Shown here: positions 16,616-25,947 of the stretch, piece after piece
Position numbering within the stretch: position 1 is the first letter of the stretch
Layout: the number at the start of each line of letters is the position of its first letter
NCBI GenBank assembly: GCA_016938655.1
Contig: JAFGUG010000045.1
Span: forward strand, 1 to 64,000
DNA length: 64,000 nucleotides
Reading direction: 5' to 3'
From: Thiotrichales bacterium
GTDB lineage: Bacteria; Pseudomonadota; Gammaproteobacteria; Thiomicrospirales; Thiomicrospiraceae
Notes under the pieces: model-generated
What the model was told of the DNA's origin: nothing
The model's database searches: none
Seen by the model: only the letters and a program-made list of their open reading frames with translations
Made by a program: the position numbers and the translations under genes

Positions 16616-18685
16616 TTGAAAATCGCTTTGAAAACACCGCTGTTGAATAGCCCAACAGGCCTGCTCATTTTGGTCGGATTGCTTTCAACACCTCCTCTTT
16701 TTGCTGCCACAGAAACCGCAAACGTAAATCATGCTCAACCTGAAACCATCTCAGACTTAGAAACGGTCACGGTCAAAAAAAACGACCTTAATCGTTCTGC
16801 CATTGCGCCCTCCGCAAAAACCGTCAATGTCATCAGTCAAACACAAATTGAGCGTTTAGCCCCCACTAAACTTGAAGAGGTTGTGACTTATCTCCCCAAT
16901 GTACAAAGTAATCGTTTAGGTGCGGGGATTGGCGAAGACTACATTGTGCGCGGGTTTGGTTTGGGTGGTCGCTTGCTATTGGATGGCGTTTTGGATAACC
17001 AAAGTTACTATATTCGAGACCCAGCGACCATTGCGCGTGTAGAGATTATTAAAGGGCACGATAGTGTGTTGTTTGGTACCGGTGCGCCGGGTGGTTCGGT
17101 GAACTTTGTTGCCAAAAAACCTCAGCAAGAAGCAGAAACCACGATGAGCTTTGGTGCGGGAAGCTTTAACAATCAACGCTGGGTTTTGGATTCAACGGGG
17201 TCGGTTAATGATGCTGATACGCTTGCCTATAGGACGGTTTTTGCCATTCAAAAAGGCGATACGTGGAAAGAGAGTGTTGAGAATGAATCGCTTACGTTGA
17301 TGAACAGTCTTGATTGGACATACGCACCTAAAAGCCATGTTTTGGCGACGTGGGAGTTTAGCCAGCAAGGGTTTCCGTACGATTTTGACAATGTTTACGC
17401 CAATGGCGAACCGGTTTACGACGTTTCGTATGTGCATCCAGAAACCGAAGCGGATCGTCAATATCACCGACTATCGCTCGATTTTGAACATTTTATAAAT
17501 GAGCAGGCCTGGTTAGAGGCCAAATTTAATGCCATACAAGGCCAACGCGATGAACGTCAAATTGGGTTTTTCTATCTGGTGTCGGATACCGATCCTTTAG
17601 TGGGTTACTACCGAGAAGTGGATGAAAGCTTTGAGCAAACCAATGTGCGTTTAGCTTTGCATCAAACCTATAAAATTGGCCAAGCCGAGCATGAATTGAC
17701 GTTCGGTTTTGAGCGCAATACCACCGATGCCAATTTTGATAATCGCCGTGCAGTCGGGGCTTTTAGTTTAGATATCTACAACCCTCAATTTGATTTTGAA
17801 TTGCCAAATGGTGCGGATTTACCACCCAGAATTGGTTTTATTGAGTGGCGTGAGCGAGCCTGGTTTGTGCAAAATAGCACGCAGATTCATCCACAACTTG
17901 AGTTTAGATTAGGCTTTAGAAGTAGCCAATATGAATTGGAATCGCAACGCAATGACCTTGTGCTCTCTCAAACCCAAGAACAGGCACTGTCTAAATCCAT
18001 GGGGTTAAGCTGGTTCGCACAACCCAATCTTGAGTTTTATGCCAGTTACAGTGACGCTTTTTTGCCAAATGTTGGAACGGACAGAAGTGGCAATTTCTTT
18101 GATGCCATCTCTGGTCAACAGAAAGAACTCGGCTTAACCTATCAAAACCGAAAACAGGGCATTGACCTTAATTTTGCTTTATTTGATATTCAACAAAGTA
18201 ACCTGTTAACCAAAGACCCCGTTGATCCAACCTATAAAATTTTAGCCGGTGAAAAGCGGGTGAAAGGTGTAGAGCTTCAGATGCAAGTTGCCGTGACCAA
18301 CAAGCTCGCCCTCAACATGAGCGCAGGCCTGTTAAATCCGAAATTAAGCAAGAACAATGACGGCTATCAAGGTAATGACTTCCCGAGCGTGCCTAAAAAA
18401 ACCGCCTCGCTCAGTTTGGCTTATCAACTAACGCCAACTGTTAATACATTTGTTGGTGCGGTGCATCAAGGCAAACGCGCAGGCGACTTAGCCAACAGTT
18501 TTTATGTGGACGCGTACACCCGTTACGATGCGGCTATTAAGTGGCAAATCAACCCGCAAATGGATGTCAATTTCAGCGTGCAAAACCTCACCGATATCAA
18601 CTACATTACCTACGCCACCGCCCAAGACTTTGTGCGCTTTGGCAACCCAAGAACGTGGATATTACTATTTTCAAGTAAACTGTAA
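16616..18685 (+). CDS. TonB-dependent siderophore-type outer membrane receptor
   Basis: 689 aa from TTG 16616. The signal peptide is hydrophobic (GLLILVGLLSTPPLFAATE). A TonB box-like ETVTVKK lies near residue 50. The plug domain has SAKTVNVISQTQIERL, NVQSNRLGAGIGEDYIVRGF and IEIIKGHDSVLFGTGAPGG-like segments (ARVEIIKGHDSVLFGTG). The remaining ~520 residues are a 22-strand-type barrel ending DFVRFGNPRTWILLFSSKL. Family knowledge points to import of ferric siderophores across the outer membrane; the actual ligand is unknown. It probably shares a transcript with the XRE-FW regulator 12 nt upstream. No inner-membrane transporter is nearby. Confidence 0.9.
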   Translation: MKIALKTPLLNSPTGLLILVGLLSTPPLFAATETANVNHAQPETISDLETVTVKKNDLNRSAIAPSAKTVNVISQTQIERLAPTKLEEVVTYLPNVQSNRLGAGIGEDYIVRGFGLGGRLLLDGVLDNQSYYIRDPATIARVEIIKGHDSVLFGTGAPGGSVNFVAKKPQQEAETTMSFGAGSFNNQRWVLDSTGSVNDADTLAYRTVFAIQKGDTWKESVENESLTLMNSLDWTYAPKSHVLATWEFSQQGFPYDFDNVYANGEPVYDVSYVHPETEADRQYHRLSLDFEHFINEQAWLEAKFNAIQGQRDERQIGFFYLVSDTDPLVGYYREVDESFEQTNVRLALHQTYKIGQAEHELTFGFERNTTDANFDNRRAVGAFSLDIYNPQFDFELPNGADLPPRIGFIEWRERAWFVQNSTQIHPQLEFRLGFRSSQYELESQRNDLVLSQTQEQALSKSMGLSWFAQPNLEFYASYSDAFLPNVGTDRSGNFFDAISGQQKELGLTYQNRKQGIDLNFALFDIQQSNLLTKDPVDPTYKILAGEKRVKGVELQMQVAVTNKLALNMSAGLLNPKLSKNNDGYQGNDFPSVPKKTASLSLAYQLTPTVNTFVGAVHQGKRAGDLANSFYVDAYTRYDAAIKWQINPQMDVNFSVQNLTDINYITYATAQDFVRFGNPRTWILLFSSKL

Positions 18686-18759
18686 GGGTTTGTTTGGGTG
18701 AATCAGCAAGGATTTGCTATTATGTTCCGCAACGTTAAATCAAATAAGAGTAAGTAAGT

Positions 18760-19617
18760 ATGAGCCGAGTGTATCGTTTGGTTATTTCTTGTCCTGATCA
18801 GGTGGGGATTGTGGCTTCTGTGGCGCAGTATATCTCTGGAAAAGGGGCGTCGATTGTGGAAGCTAACCACCATACCGATGCCACCAATGGCTGGTTCTTT
18901 ATGCGTCATGAAATTTTGGCCTCGTCTTTAAAAGAGGATTTAGCCGATTTTGAAGCCGGATTTGCGGCGGTTGCCGACAAGTTTGAGATGACTTGGTACT
19001 TGTCGGATTCTGAGAACCCGAAAAAGATTGCCTTATTTGCCTCAAAAGAGTCACACTGTTTGGCGGATTTATTGCATCGCTGGCACGAGAATGAACTGCC
19101 GGGTGAAGTGGTCTGTGTGGTGGCCAATCACGATGATTTACGCTCGATGGTCGAGTGGTACAAAGTGCCGTTTCATCATGTGCCGGTCACACCAGACACC
19201 AAGCCGCAAGCCTTTGCGGAAGCCGAAGCGGTGGTGGCGCAATACAATGCAGATGTCATTGTACTGGCGCGTTATATGCAAATTCTACCGCCAAAAATGT
19301 GCCGTGATTATGCGGGGCAGGTGATAAACATTCATCACAGTTTCTTACCATCGTTTGTGGGTGCAAAACCGTATCATCAAGCGAATGAGCGTGGTGTGAA
19401 GCTAATTGGCGCAACCTGTCACTATGTAACCGAAGATTTAGACGAAGGACCCATTATTGAGCAGGATGTGATTCGTGTGAATCATGCGCATACCATTGAT
19501 GATATGAAGCGTTTGGGACGGGATGTTGAAAAGACCGTATTGGCGCGTGGCTTACGTTATCACTTAGAAGACCGCGTTTTGATTCGTGGCAACAAAACGG
19601 TGGTGTTTGAGACCTAA
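18760..19617 (+). CDS. purU: Formyltetrahydrofolate deformylase
   Basis: 285 aa. Residues 1-85 are an ACT domain (YRLVISCPDQVGIVASVAQYI) and the rest is a formyl-transferase fold with the INIHHSFLPSFVGAKPYHQA catalytic block (Asn and His) and the DEGPIIEQD segment. It hydrolyses 10-formyl-THF to formate and THF, balancing one-carbon units. Length equals the E. coli enzyme (280 aa). It is a single gene. Its likely terminator lies inside the 3' end of convergent tmcA. Confidence 0.95.
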   Translation: MSRVYRLVISCPDQVGIVASVAQYISGKGASIVEANHHTDATNGWFFMRHEILASSLKEDLADFEAGFAAVADKFEMTWYLSDSENPKKIALFASKESHCLADLLHRWHENELPGEVVCVVANHDDLRSMVEWYKVPFHHVPVTPDTKPQAFAEAEAVVAQYNADVIVLARYMQILPPKMCRDYAGQVINIHHSFLPSFVGAKPYHQANERGVKLIGATCHYVTEDLDEGPIIEQDVIRVNHAHTIDDMKRLGRDVEKTVLARGLRYHLEDRVLIRGNKTVVFET

Positions 19618-19661
19618 TCACCGCATTTGCTGTTAGTTGGCGTAATGCGCTGTTTTTTTGT

Positions 19662-21884
19662 TCAGTACGCTTTTAAAACCCGAGAATAAGGTTCAGGTAC
19701 CTTCCTCGGGTTTTTTATTGTCTGCGTAATTAACGCTTTTAACGTCTTTTCAACGCCTTTGCGACCCGCAAGGTGGTAAGTATGCGCCACTTCTTGCCAT
19801 GGGCGTTTTTTAAGCACCTTGTCACACCAAACCGAGCGTTGCAGTTCGTTGGCTTGGCTAATAATGTGCGGGTGACGAATGCTCCACTTCCAAAGTTGAC
19901 CGCTAATCGACTCGTAAGCCCGTTCTTCACTTTGATAATCCAGTAAAGACTGTTGCAACTGCTGTGGCTGATTTTTATAGCGAAAGGTTTTATGAATCGC
20001 CAAAACCATGCAAGCCGATAGATAGGGTAGCGATTCCATCAGGATATGGGGAAACTGGGCTTGAAACTCACGTTGAATACCGGCCAATGCCTGTTGTGCC
20101 ATAGCCGAAAGCGATTGCCCGACCACGATATTATGACTGCCACTGGCCTTGTCTCGTTTTACGCCAACGTGCAGGGGAATGTAGCCTTGCTGAAACCAAA
20201 ATGACAGCAGTTCATCGGTTGCGCCAAAGCTACTGCTGAGATAGTCAACCCGCGCTTGCTTAGCCGATTGCTTTATAAAGTCTAATAACTGCTTGCCAAT
20301 GCCGCTGTTTTGCACGTGTGGGTGCACGGCTATGCGCATAATGCGCCAAGTCGAGAGCATTAAAAAGCTCGGTTGTGTATAGTGGCTGACCAACAGTTGT
20401 GGCACTAAATGCCCATGTAAGTGCGCTTTTTGGCTCTGAATTTTGCCCTCTTCTATGCACATGACCACGCCAACCACCTGTTGTTTGGATTGGGCAATAA
20501 ACAGCTTTAAGTTGGGGGCACTTAACAGCTGTTGCAGATCGTTAGGGGTGGTTTGGTAGTGGGCATGGACCAATAAATTAAACACCGATTGCAACTGCTC
20601 TGGGTTGGCGGCTAACGTTTGGGTGGAGATTTCGGTGATTGCTAAGCCAGACAGGTCGGTATCAGCAGATAGAGGGGGTTGCTGAGCATTGTCTGCTGTC
20701 GATTCCAATTGAGTATTCAGCAGTAAAGCATGATTAATAAAGCTTTCAAGCGGGTCGTTTTCTGCCCAGCGAATCGGCGTTTTAAGGTGCAGATTCTTCC
20801 AGTCTGGGGTCAGTTCGTTTAGGGTTTTCTTAAAACGTAACTCAAACCCGCGCCCCGAGCCTTCGTAGCCGTGTAAGGTGGTGGCAAACACCATACGATG
20901 ATGACGTTTTAGCAGTTCGGTTAACAGCGGTGTGGGCAAGTGCGCCGCTTCATCAACCATTAATACGTCGGCGGTGGTCGGTTGCAGTATCAGTTGGTCT
21001 GGAGCAATAAACTCAAAGGTTTTAGTCTGGTTTTGGTATTTAAATGTGAGCAGGCCTGCTTTATTGGTAATAAGGTCACACGCTGGAAAGGCCTGTTTTA
21101 AAAGTGAGCAGGCCTGCTCAAATGCGGTACTGGCTTGGTCGTAACGACTGGCGGTTAAGACAATGTGTTGTTTGCCTTTGGTAAGCAGTTCGATTGCCGC
21201 CAGCCCTAACACGGAGGTTTTACCTCGGCCACGGTCGGCACTTAAAACCAGTGGCCGTTTTCGATGGCCAAAGGCGACCTTGTTGATGCGTTTTAAGGCA
21301 CGGCTTTGGTCTTCGGTTGGGAGCGTTTGTGAGGTTAGGGTTTGCGGCAGATTGCGAGTGAAATCGTTAATGAGGTGAAGCGTGTGTTCGGCGGAGTAGT
21401 CTTCACTTAACCAAAGTGCGTTTTGTTTAAAACAGGCTTCTAAATGCTCGCTAAAGTACGGAAATGCCGAATCTGGTAAGAAAGGTGTGCTTAAAAAGCG
21501 TTGATTTTCTGGGTTTGGCAGGCCTGGCCAGTTTGCTTTGTCTTCGGTCAGAAAAACCAGCAAACCGCCAGCCCGAATCAATCCGCTCAAAATGCCCAAA
21601 CCATTGGCGCTAAAGCCGGCACGACTGTCGATAACAACCGAATCGATCTCTTGGCCGAGTAGGTGTTTGTATTGCGATTCTGATATTTGTTCAGCCAGAC
21701 TCACAAATGCATTCGGTACTTCGCCCGCCCACAAAAGGCTTTCTGAAGGTGTCCAGAGATTGGCAAGTTGCGCCATTTGCCACGCTTGCGAACCGCTTAA
21801 AACCAGCATCGCGCGATGACGATTCTGTTTTAAGTGCGCACGAAAATTTTGTAATGCAATCGAAGCGTGCATGAACCCGTCCAT
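19662..21884 (-). CDS. tmcA: tRNA(Met) cytidine acetyltransferase
   Basis: 740 aa, longer than E. coli TmcA (671 aa). Domains are an N-terminal DUF1726-like segment (~1-190), a RecD-like helicase domain with Walker A SADRGRGKTSV (~215-225) and VLMVDEAAHLPTPLL, a GNAT acetyltransferase domain (IAVHPHVQNSGIGKQLLDFI, ~490-515), and a C-terminal tRNA-binding region. It makes N4-acetylcytidine at the wobble base of elongator tRNA-Met using ATP and acetyl-CoA. It is divergent from mnmC, another wobble-base modifier. Two exact AGCAGGCCTGCT copies lie in it about 58 bp apart. The start could also be ATG 21872. Confidence 0.95.
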   Translation of the reverse strand: MDGFMHASIALQNFRAHLKQNRHRAMLVLSGSQAWQMAQLANLWTPSESLLWAGEVPNAFVSLAEQISESQYKHLLGQEIDSVVIDSRAGFSANGLGILSGLIRAGGLLVFLTEDKANWPGLPNPENQRFLSTPFLPDSAFPYFSEHLEACFKQNALWLSEDYSAEHTLHLINDFTRNLPQTLTSQTLPTEDQSRALKRINKVAFGHRKRPLVLSADRGRGKTSVLGLAAIELLTKGKQHIVLTASRYDQASTAFEQACSLLKQAFPACDLITNKAGLLTFKYQNQTKTFEFIAPDQLILQPTTADVLMVDEAAHLPTPLLTELLKRHHRMVFATTLHGYEGSGRGFELRFKKTLNELTPDWKNLHLKTPIRWAENDPLESFINHALLLNTQLESTADNAQQPPLSADTDLSGLAITEISTQTLAANPEQLQSVFNLLVHAHYQTTPNDLQQLLSAPNLKLFIAQSKQQVVGVVMCIEEGKIQSQKAHLHGHLVPQLLVSHYTQPSFLMLSTWRIMRIAVHPHVQNSGIGKQLLDFIKQSAKQARVDYLSSSFGATDELLSFWFQQGYIPLHVGVKRDKASGSHNIVVGQSLSAMAQQALAGIQREFQAQFPHILMESLPYLSACMVLAIHKTFRYKNQPQQLQQSLLDYQSEERAYESISGQLWKWSIRHPHIISQANELQRSVWCDKVLKKRPWQEVAHTYHLAGRKGVEKTLKALITQTIKNPRKVPEPYSRVLKAY
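19675..19718 (+). terminator. purU terminator embedded in the 3' end of tmcA
   Basis: AAAACCCGAG and CTCGGGTTTTTT form a 10-bp stem followed by TTATTG on the plus strand. It lies wholly within the last codons of convergent tmcA. Confidence 0.7.
21049..21060. repeat. Dispersed palindrome inside tmcA, copy 1
   Basis: Exact AGCAGGCCTGCT. Confidence 0.8.
21107..21118. repeat. Dispersed palindrome inside tmcA, copy 2
   Basis: Exact AGCAGGCCTGCT with the directional flank AAAAGTG. The palindrome extends to GAGCAGGCCTGCTC. Confidence 0.8.
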
Positions 21885-22032
21885 AAAAAATGATTAGGCT
21901 AAATCTAGCATGGTTAATTTAAGAATGCGAGGGGTGCAGTAAAATCGGTGAAATATTTCAGGCCAACAACCACGGTTTAATTATAAAAGCCATTTATAAT
22001 AATCTTTTCAAAAAAGACACGTCTCTAACGTT

Positions 22033-24033
22033 ATGAAACTCGAAAAATTACAGTCGCCCAAGCTTAGTTGGAATGCAGATTCGGTTCCTTTGTCCGAGCA
22101 GTTTGATGATTTTTACTACTCCACCGATGGTGCAGTGGACGAGTCGAGTTATGTATTTATCGAGCACAATCAGTTAGCCAATCGATTTGAGCAGGCCTGC
22201 TTACTTTCAGAAAGCTCAGCGCAGAGCGTATTTAGAATTGCTGAAACCGGTTTTGGAACGGGTTTGAATTTTTTACTGACCTTACAGCTATGGTTTCAAA
22301 AAGCGCATAAGAATAGTGCGCTGCATTTCATTTCGTTTGAAAAGTTCCCGCTGTGCATTGCCGATTTACAAAAAGCCCATCAAATTTATCCACAACTTAC
22401 TGAGTTTTCTAATGAACTTTGCCAGCATTACCCACTGTTACTACCAGGCTGGCATGACGTTTGGTTGTTTGATAAACGGGTGCGTTTAACCTTGTGGTTT
22501 GGTGATGTGTTGGCAGGCCTGCCGGAATTGGATGCGTCGGCGGGCAGTAAAGTCGATGCGTGGTTTTTGGACGGTTTTACGCCCGCTAAAAACCCAGATA
22601 TGTGGCAACCGAGCTTGTATCAACAGATGGCGCGTTTAAGCCACGAGCACACCACCTTTGCGACCTTTACTTCGGCAGGTGAGGTGCGTCGAGGCTTGCA
22701 AAAAGCAGGGTTTGCCGTCGAAAAAGCCAGTGGCTGGGGCAAAAAACGCGAGATGTGCTTTGGCTCTTTAGGGCAGGTGCGTCGTCACAGTTCAAAAGCG
22801 CCGTGGTTTAATCGCCCAGACCCGATGGCAATCGGAACGGCGATTGTAATTGGTGCCGGTTTAGCCGGCGCAAGTGTGGCGTATCAGTTGGCAAAAGCGG
22901 GCTGGCAGGTCACGGTTTTGGAGGCGGATAGCCAAGTTGCGCAACACGCCTCAGGAAATTTGGCGGGCACGATTCACCCGCTGATTACCGCCGATTGGAA
23001 CTTACGCAGTCAGTGGTATTTGCAAGGGTTTGAGGCGTCATTAAGGCTGTTATTACCGTGGTTAGCCACAAACGAGATTCAAGGAAACTTAGCAGGCCTG
23101 GTGCAATTGGCGGTGACTGAAGTCGGTGAAAAAAGGGTGCAAGAGGCGTTAACCCGAGTTGGGTTGCCCAATGAATTTGCTTATTGGATGGCGCAAGCCG
23201 AGTGTGCCGTTAAAGCGGGCACAAACGTCAGTGCGGCTGGTTTGTATTTTCCGCAAGGTGGCTGGGTGAATCCGCCATCGATTGTGACACGCTGTTTGCA
23301 GCACCCGAATATTCAATTGGAATTGAATCAAACCGTATCGAGTTTTCAACGGGCAGATAGCCAGTGGCAGGTGCAAACCCAGTCTGCGGTGTTTAAATCC
23401 GATTGTTTGGTGGTGGCAACCGGGGCTTTAAATACAGAGTTGAATCAACAGCTTGGTTTGCCGATTCGCCCGGTTAAAGGTCAAGTGTCGCACCTGTTGC
23501 CAGAACAGCAATCGGCGCCGTTAAAGTGTGGGGTGATGCATGAAGGCTATTCGGTGACCTTAGACAACGGCATGGCGGTCACAGGAGCGACCTTTGAAGC
23601 GCCAGATATGAGTCAGACACTATCAACAGACAGCCACCAAGCCAATTTAGATATTACCCAAACTGCTATGCCTGATTGGGTAAAATCGGAGGCGGGTGCG
23701 TTACAAGGCAGGGTGGCGTTTAGACCGACCACGCCCGATCATCTGCCCATTATTGGCCCGGTTGCCGACCCCGCGTGGATGACCGAAAGCTATTTAAGCC
23801 AGTCGCACACCCATGCGGTGTATCGTTACCCCTCACAACAGTATCAAGCAGGCCTGTTTGTTTCTAATGGTCACGGACCTCGCGGGTTAATGTCGGTGTT
23901 TTTAGCCGCCGAGAGTATTGTGGCCGATTTGCATGGCCAACCCCTGTTGCAACCGAATGCCTTGTATCACGCCAGCCATCCGGCGCGTTTTGCGATTCGG
24001 AGTTGGCGCAGTGGTCAGGTTGCTCAAGATTGA
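22033..24033 (+). CDS. mnmC: Bifunctional tRNA mnm5s2U34 biosynthesis protein MnmC
   Basis: 666 aa, matching E. coli MnmC (668 aa). The N-terminal ~250 residues are a methyltransferase (RIAETGFGTGLNFLLTLQ, DAWFLDGFTPAKNPDMW). From residue ~268 there is an FAD oxidoreductase (AIVIGAGLAGASVAYQLAKAGW, HASGNLAGTIHPLI) ending with SNGHGPRGLMSVFLAAE. The oxidoreductase part removes the carboxymethyl group and the methyltransferase then methylates the 5-aminomethyl intermediate on wobble uridine. It is divergent from tmcA across a 148-bp gap containing a TATAAT at 21995. One exact AGCAGGCCTGCT copy (22190) and several near copies lie in the gene. Confidence 0.97.
   Translation: MKLEKLQSPKLSWNADSVPLSEQFDDFYYSTDGAVDESSYVFIEHNQLANRFEQACLLSESSAQSVFRIAETGFGTGLNFLLTLQLWFQKAHKNSALHFISFEKFPLCIADLQKAHQIYPQLTEFSNELCQHYPLLLPGWHDVWLFDKRVRLTLWFGDVLAGLPELDASAGSKVDAWFLDGFTPAKNPDMWQPSLYQQMARLSHEHTTFATFTSAGEVRRGLQKAGFAVEKASGWGKKREMCFGSLGQVRRHSSKAPWFNRPDPMAIGTAIVIGAGLAGASVAYQLAKAGWQVTVLEADSQVAQHASGNLAGTIHPLITADWNLRSQWYLQGFEASLRLLLPWLATNEIQGNLAGLVQLAVTEVGEKRVQEALTRVGLPNEFAYWMAQAECAVKAGTNVSAAGLYFPQGGWVNPPSIVTRCLQHPNIQLELNQTVSSFQRADSQWQVQTQSAVFKSDCLVVATGALNTELNQQLGLPIRPVKGQVSHLLPEQQSAPLKCGVMHEGYSVTLDNGMAVTGATFEAPDMSQTLSTDSHQANLDITQTAMPDWVKSEAGALQGRVAFRPTTPDHLPIIGPVADPAWMTESYLSQSHTHAVYRYPSQQYQAGLFVSNGHGPRGLMSVFLAAESIVADLHGQPLLQPNALYHASHPARFAIRSWRSGQVAQD
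22190..22201. repeat. Dispersed palindrome inside mnmC
   Basis: Exact AGCAGGCCTGCT, encoding part of EQACLL. Confidence 0.8.
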
Positions 24034-24141
24034 GTAATATTGAGCGATTTAAATCGGTTTATGGGTGTTTGCTTATGCAAAGCCGTCAATAAATCGGTAT
24101 TATGGACGGCATGAAAATCGCTTAGAAAAAAGGGTTCGACC

Positions 24142-24333
24142 ATGTTCGGAAAAATCAGTTTTATCATTTTGTTAATCGCTTTTATTGCCCTAGCCATTAT
24201 GTTTGATTGGTTTGGTAGCCGCGATTTAGCCGAAAAAGGCATGGACAAAGCCAGTGTAGCGGTTGAGCACTTGGAAGAGACCGGTGATAAAGTCAGTAAA
24301 GTTATTGAAACGATTAATGAGAAAGAGAAATAG
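24142..24333 (+). CDS. Small single-pass membrane protein of unknown function
   Basis: 63 aa. One N-terminal membrane helix (ISFIILLIAFIALAIMFDW) is followed by a charged helical tail (LEETGDKVSKVIETINEKEK). An AAGGG ribosome-binding site lies about 9 nt upstream. Three nucleotides separate its stop from the YfaZ-like gene, so the two are almost surely co-translated. I recognise no family. It could be an accessory to the outer-membrane protein that follows, but that is inference from spacing only. Confidence 0.65.
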   Translation: MFGKISFIILLIAFIALAIMFDWFGSRDLAEKGMDKASVAVEHLEETGDKVSKVIETINEKEK

Positions 24334-24336
24334 ATT

Positions 24337-24933
24337 ATGAAAATGCCATTTAAATTTAACGTTGCATTAATTTCAGCAGGCCTGCTCATGGCAGCTATGA
24401 CCGGAAGTGCGCAAGCTAACTCGGTTGGACTCGATTTAGCGGTGTCGGATGAAACGGCCAATTTTGGTGCTTTTGTGCAAAATGAATCGCCAGTCGATTC
24501 AACCCGTTATGCCGCGCACTACTTTTATAACGAGCCGGGCGACAAGTTTTATTCTGCCTCAATGAAAGTGCAACGCAAAGGCATGGCTGGCAACCCAAAT
24601 TTGGATATTGGGATTAAAGGGAAAGCCTATGGTTTTACTCAGGATAGCTTTAATCTTGACGGGTTTGGTTTAATGTTGGGTGTGACAGCGCGTTATTGGT
24701 TAGATACCCAAGCGCCCGCGTCACTTTCAGTTGAAGCCTTGTATTCACCTGAGATTGTTACCTCGGGCGATTTGAACAGTGCGCGTGAGTTAGCGGTGCG
24801 AGCAGATATGCAAATTTTACCGACGATTACTGGGTTTGTTGGCTTTCGGTATTTAGCGTTAGATTTAGACCAAAATTCCAGTTATGAAATGGATAAAAAC
24901 GTTCACATAGGGGTGGAAGTCATTCTCGACTAA
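24337..24933 (+). CDS. YfaZ-family outer membrane protein
   Basis: 198 aa with a signal peptide (VALISAGLLMAAMTGSAQA). The mature part is an 8-10 strand barrel pattern (SVGLDLAVSDETANFGAFVQ, LMLGVTARYWLD, FVGFRYLALDLD) ending HIGVEVILD, as in YfaZ-like porins. Function of the family is unclear. It is preceded by the 63-aa membrane protein and ended by a strong terminator. An AGCAGGCCTGCT copy encodes part of the signal peptide. Confidence 0.78.
   Translation: MKMPFKFNVALISAGLLMAAMTGSAQANSVGLDLAVSDETANFGAFVQNESPVDSTRYAAHYFYNEPGDKFYSASMKVQRKGMAGNPNLDIGIKGKAYGFTQDSFNLDGFGLMLGVTARYWLDTQAPASLSVEALYSPEIVTSGDLNSARELAVRADMQILPTITGFVGFRYLALDLDQNSSYEMDKNVHIGVEVILD
24375..24386. repeat. Dispersed palindrome inside the YfaZ-like gene
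   Basis: Exact AGCAGGCCTGCT, encoding part of the signal peptide (SAGLLM). Confidence 0.8.
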
Positions 24934-24955
24934 TCGGGTATTGGCAGCCAACATG

Positions 24956-25004
24956 AAGCACTCTATGAAGCGGTTTTTTAACGGTTTTATAGAGTGCTTT
25001 TTTG
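24956..25004 (+). terminator. Terminator after the YfaZ-like gene
   Basis: AAGCACTCTAT and ATAGAGTGCTT form an 11-bp stem followed by TTTTTG. Confidence 0.85.
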
Positions 25005-25044
25005 TTGATAAAGACAAGTTTACAAAAGGTGTTCAGGAGTGGGT

Positions 25045-25809
25045 ATGCAAGCGACATTAAGAGTTGGATTGATTATTATTGGAGATGAAATTCTCTCGGG
25101 TAAACGTCAAGACAAACATTTAATGCAAGCCAATACGTTATTGCGTCCGCGGGGTTTAGCGGTCAGTTGGGTAAAAATATTGAGTGATGAGCCCACGTTT
25201 TTAACCCAAGAATTTAAGCAAAGTTTTGCCAGTGACGACGTGGTATTTTGTTTTGGTGGCATTGGTGCGACACCCGATGACCGCACCCGTCAGTGCGCCG
25301 CAGAGGCGTTAGGCGTGCCCATTGAACGCCACCCTGAAGCCGTTAAAGAGATTGAAGCGCAGTTTGGCGAACAAGCCTATCCGCAACGCATTCACATGGC
25401 CGAATACCCAAAAGGCGCGGCGATTATCCCCAATTTTTATAACCGTGTTCCGGGTTTTTCTATTCGTAATCACTATTTCATGCCCGGCTTCCCAATGATG
25501 GCCAAGCCGATGATGGAGTGGGTGTTAGACACCTATTATCAGCAGGCCTGCCAGAACCCGACAATTGAAAAAGGCATTAAAATCATTAACGGCCAAGAGT
25601 CGGAATGGGTAGAGTTTATGGAGCAGTTTGAAACCCAGTTTCCACAGCTTAGACTGTTCAGTTTGCCAAGTATTCTAGACGACGAAACCCGCACTATTGA
25701 CCTAGGCGTTGAAGGTTTTGCCGATGACGTTGAGCTGGGTTATCAAGCGATTATGGAAGAAGCGCAAAAACGCCAAGCCGAGTGGCAACCCTTAACGCTT
25801 TTTAAATAA
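25045..25809 (+). CDS. CinA-like molybdopterin-binding-fold protein
   Basis: 254 aa from ATG 25045, with AGGAG 5 nt upstream; the track's GTG 25039 overlaps that site. It matches the N-terminal MoCF-biosynthesis-like domain of CinA (LIIIGDEILSGKRQDKHL, FCFGGIGATPDDRTRQ, MPGFPMMAKPMMEWVL). The C-terminal deamidase domain of full-length CinA is absent, as in many short homologues. The fold binds molybdopterin or nucleotide-like ligands, and the CinA family includes pyrophosphatases of NAD/ADP-ribose. The exact substrate is unknown. Confidence 0.8.
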   Translation: MQATLRVGLIIIGDEILSGKRQDKHLMQANTLLRPRGLAVSWVKILSDEPTFLTQEFKQSFASDDVVFCFGGIGATPDDRTRQCAAEALGVPIERHPEAVKEIEAQFGEQAYPQRIHMAEYPKGAAIIPNFYNRVPGFSIRNHYFMPGFPMMAKPMMEWVLDTYYQQACQNPTIEKGIKIINGQESEWVEFMEQFETQFPQLRLFSLPSILDDETRTIDLGVEGFADDVELGYQAIMEEAQKRQAEWQPLTLFK

Positions 25810-25947
25810 CTGAGGCGCACTCAAGTCTATCGGGTAATCGATAAGCTTCAGCTTCGACCAATGTTGCTAGAATCCAGCGAACTTTAATGCTATTGTTTAA
25901 GCCTATTTCAGTCCGTTTTATTAACCCGTCCATGTTCAGTGAAAGTT

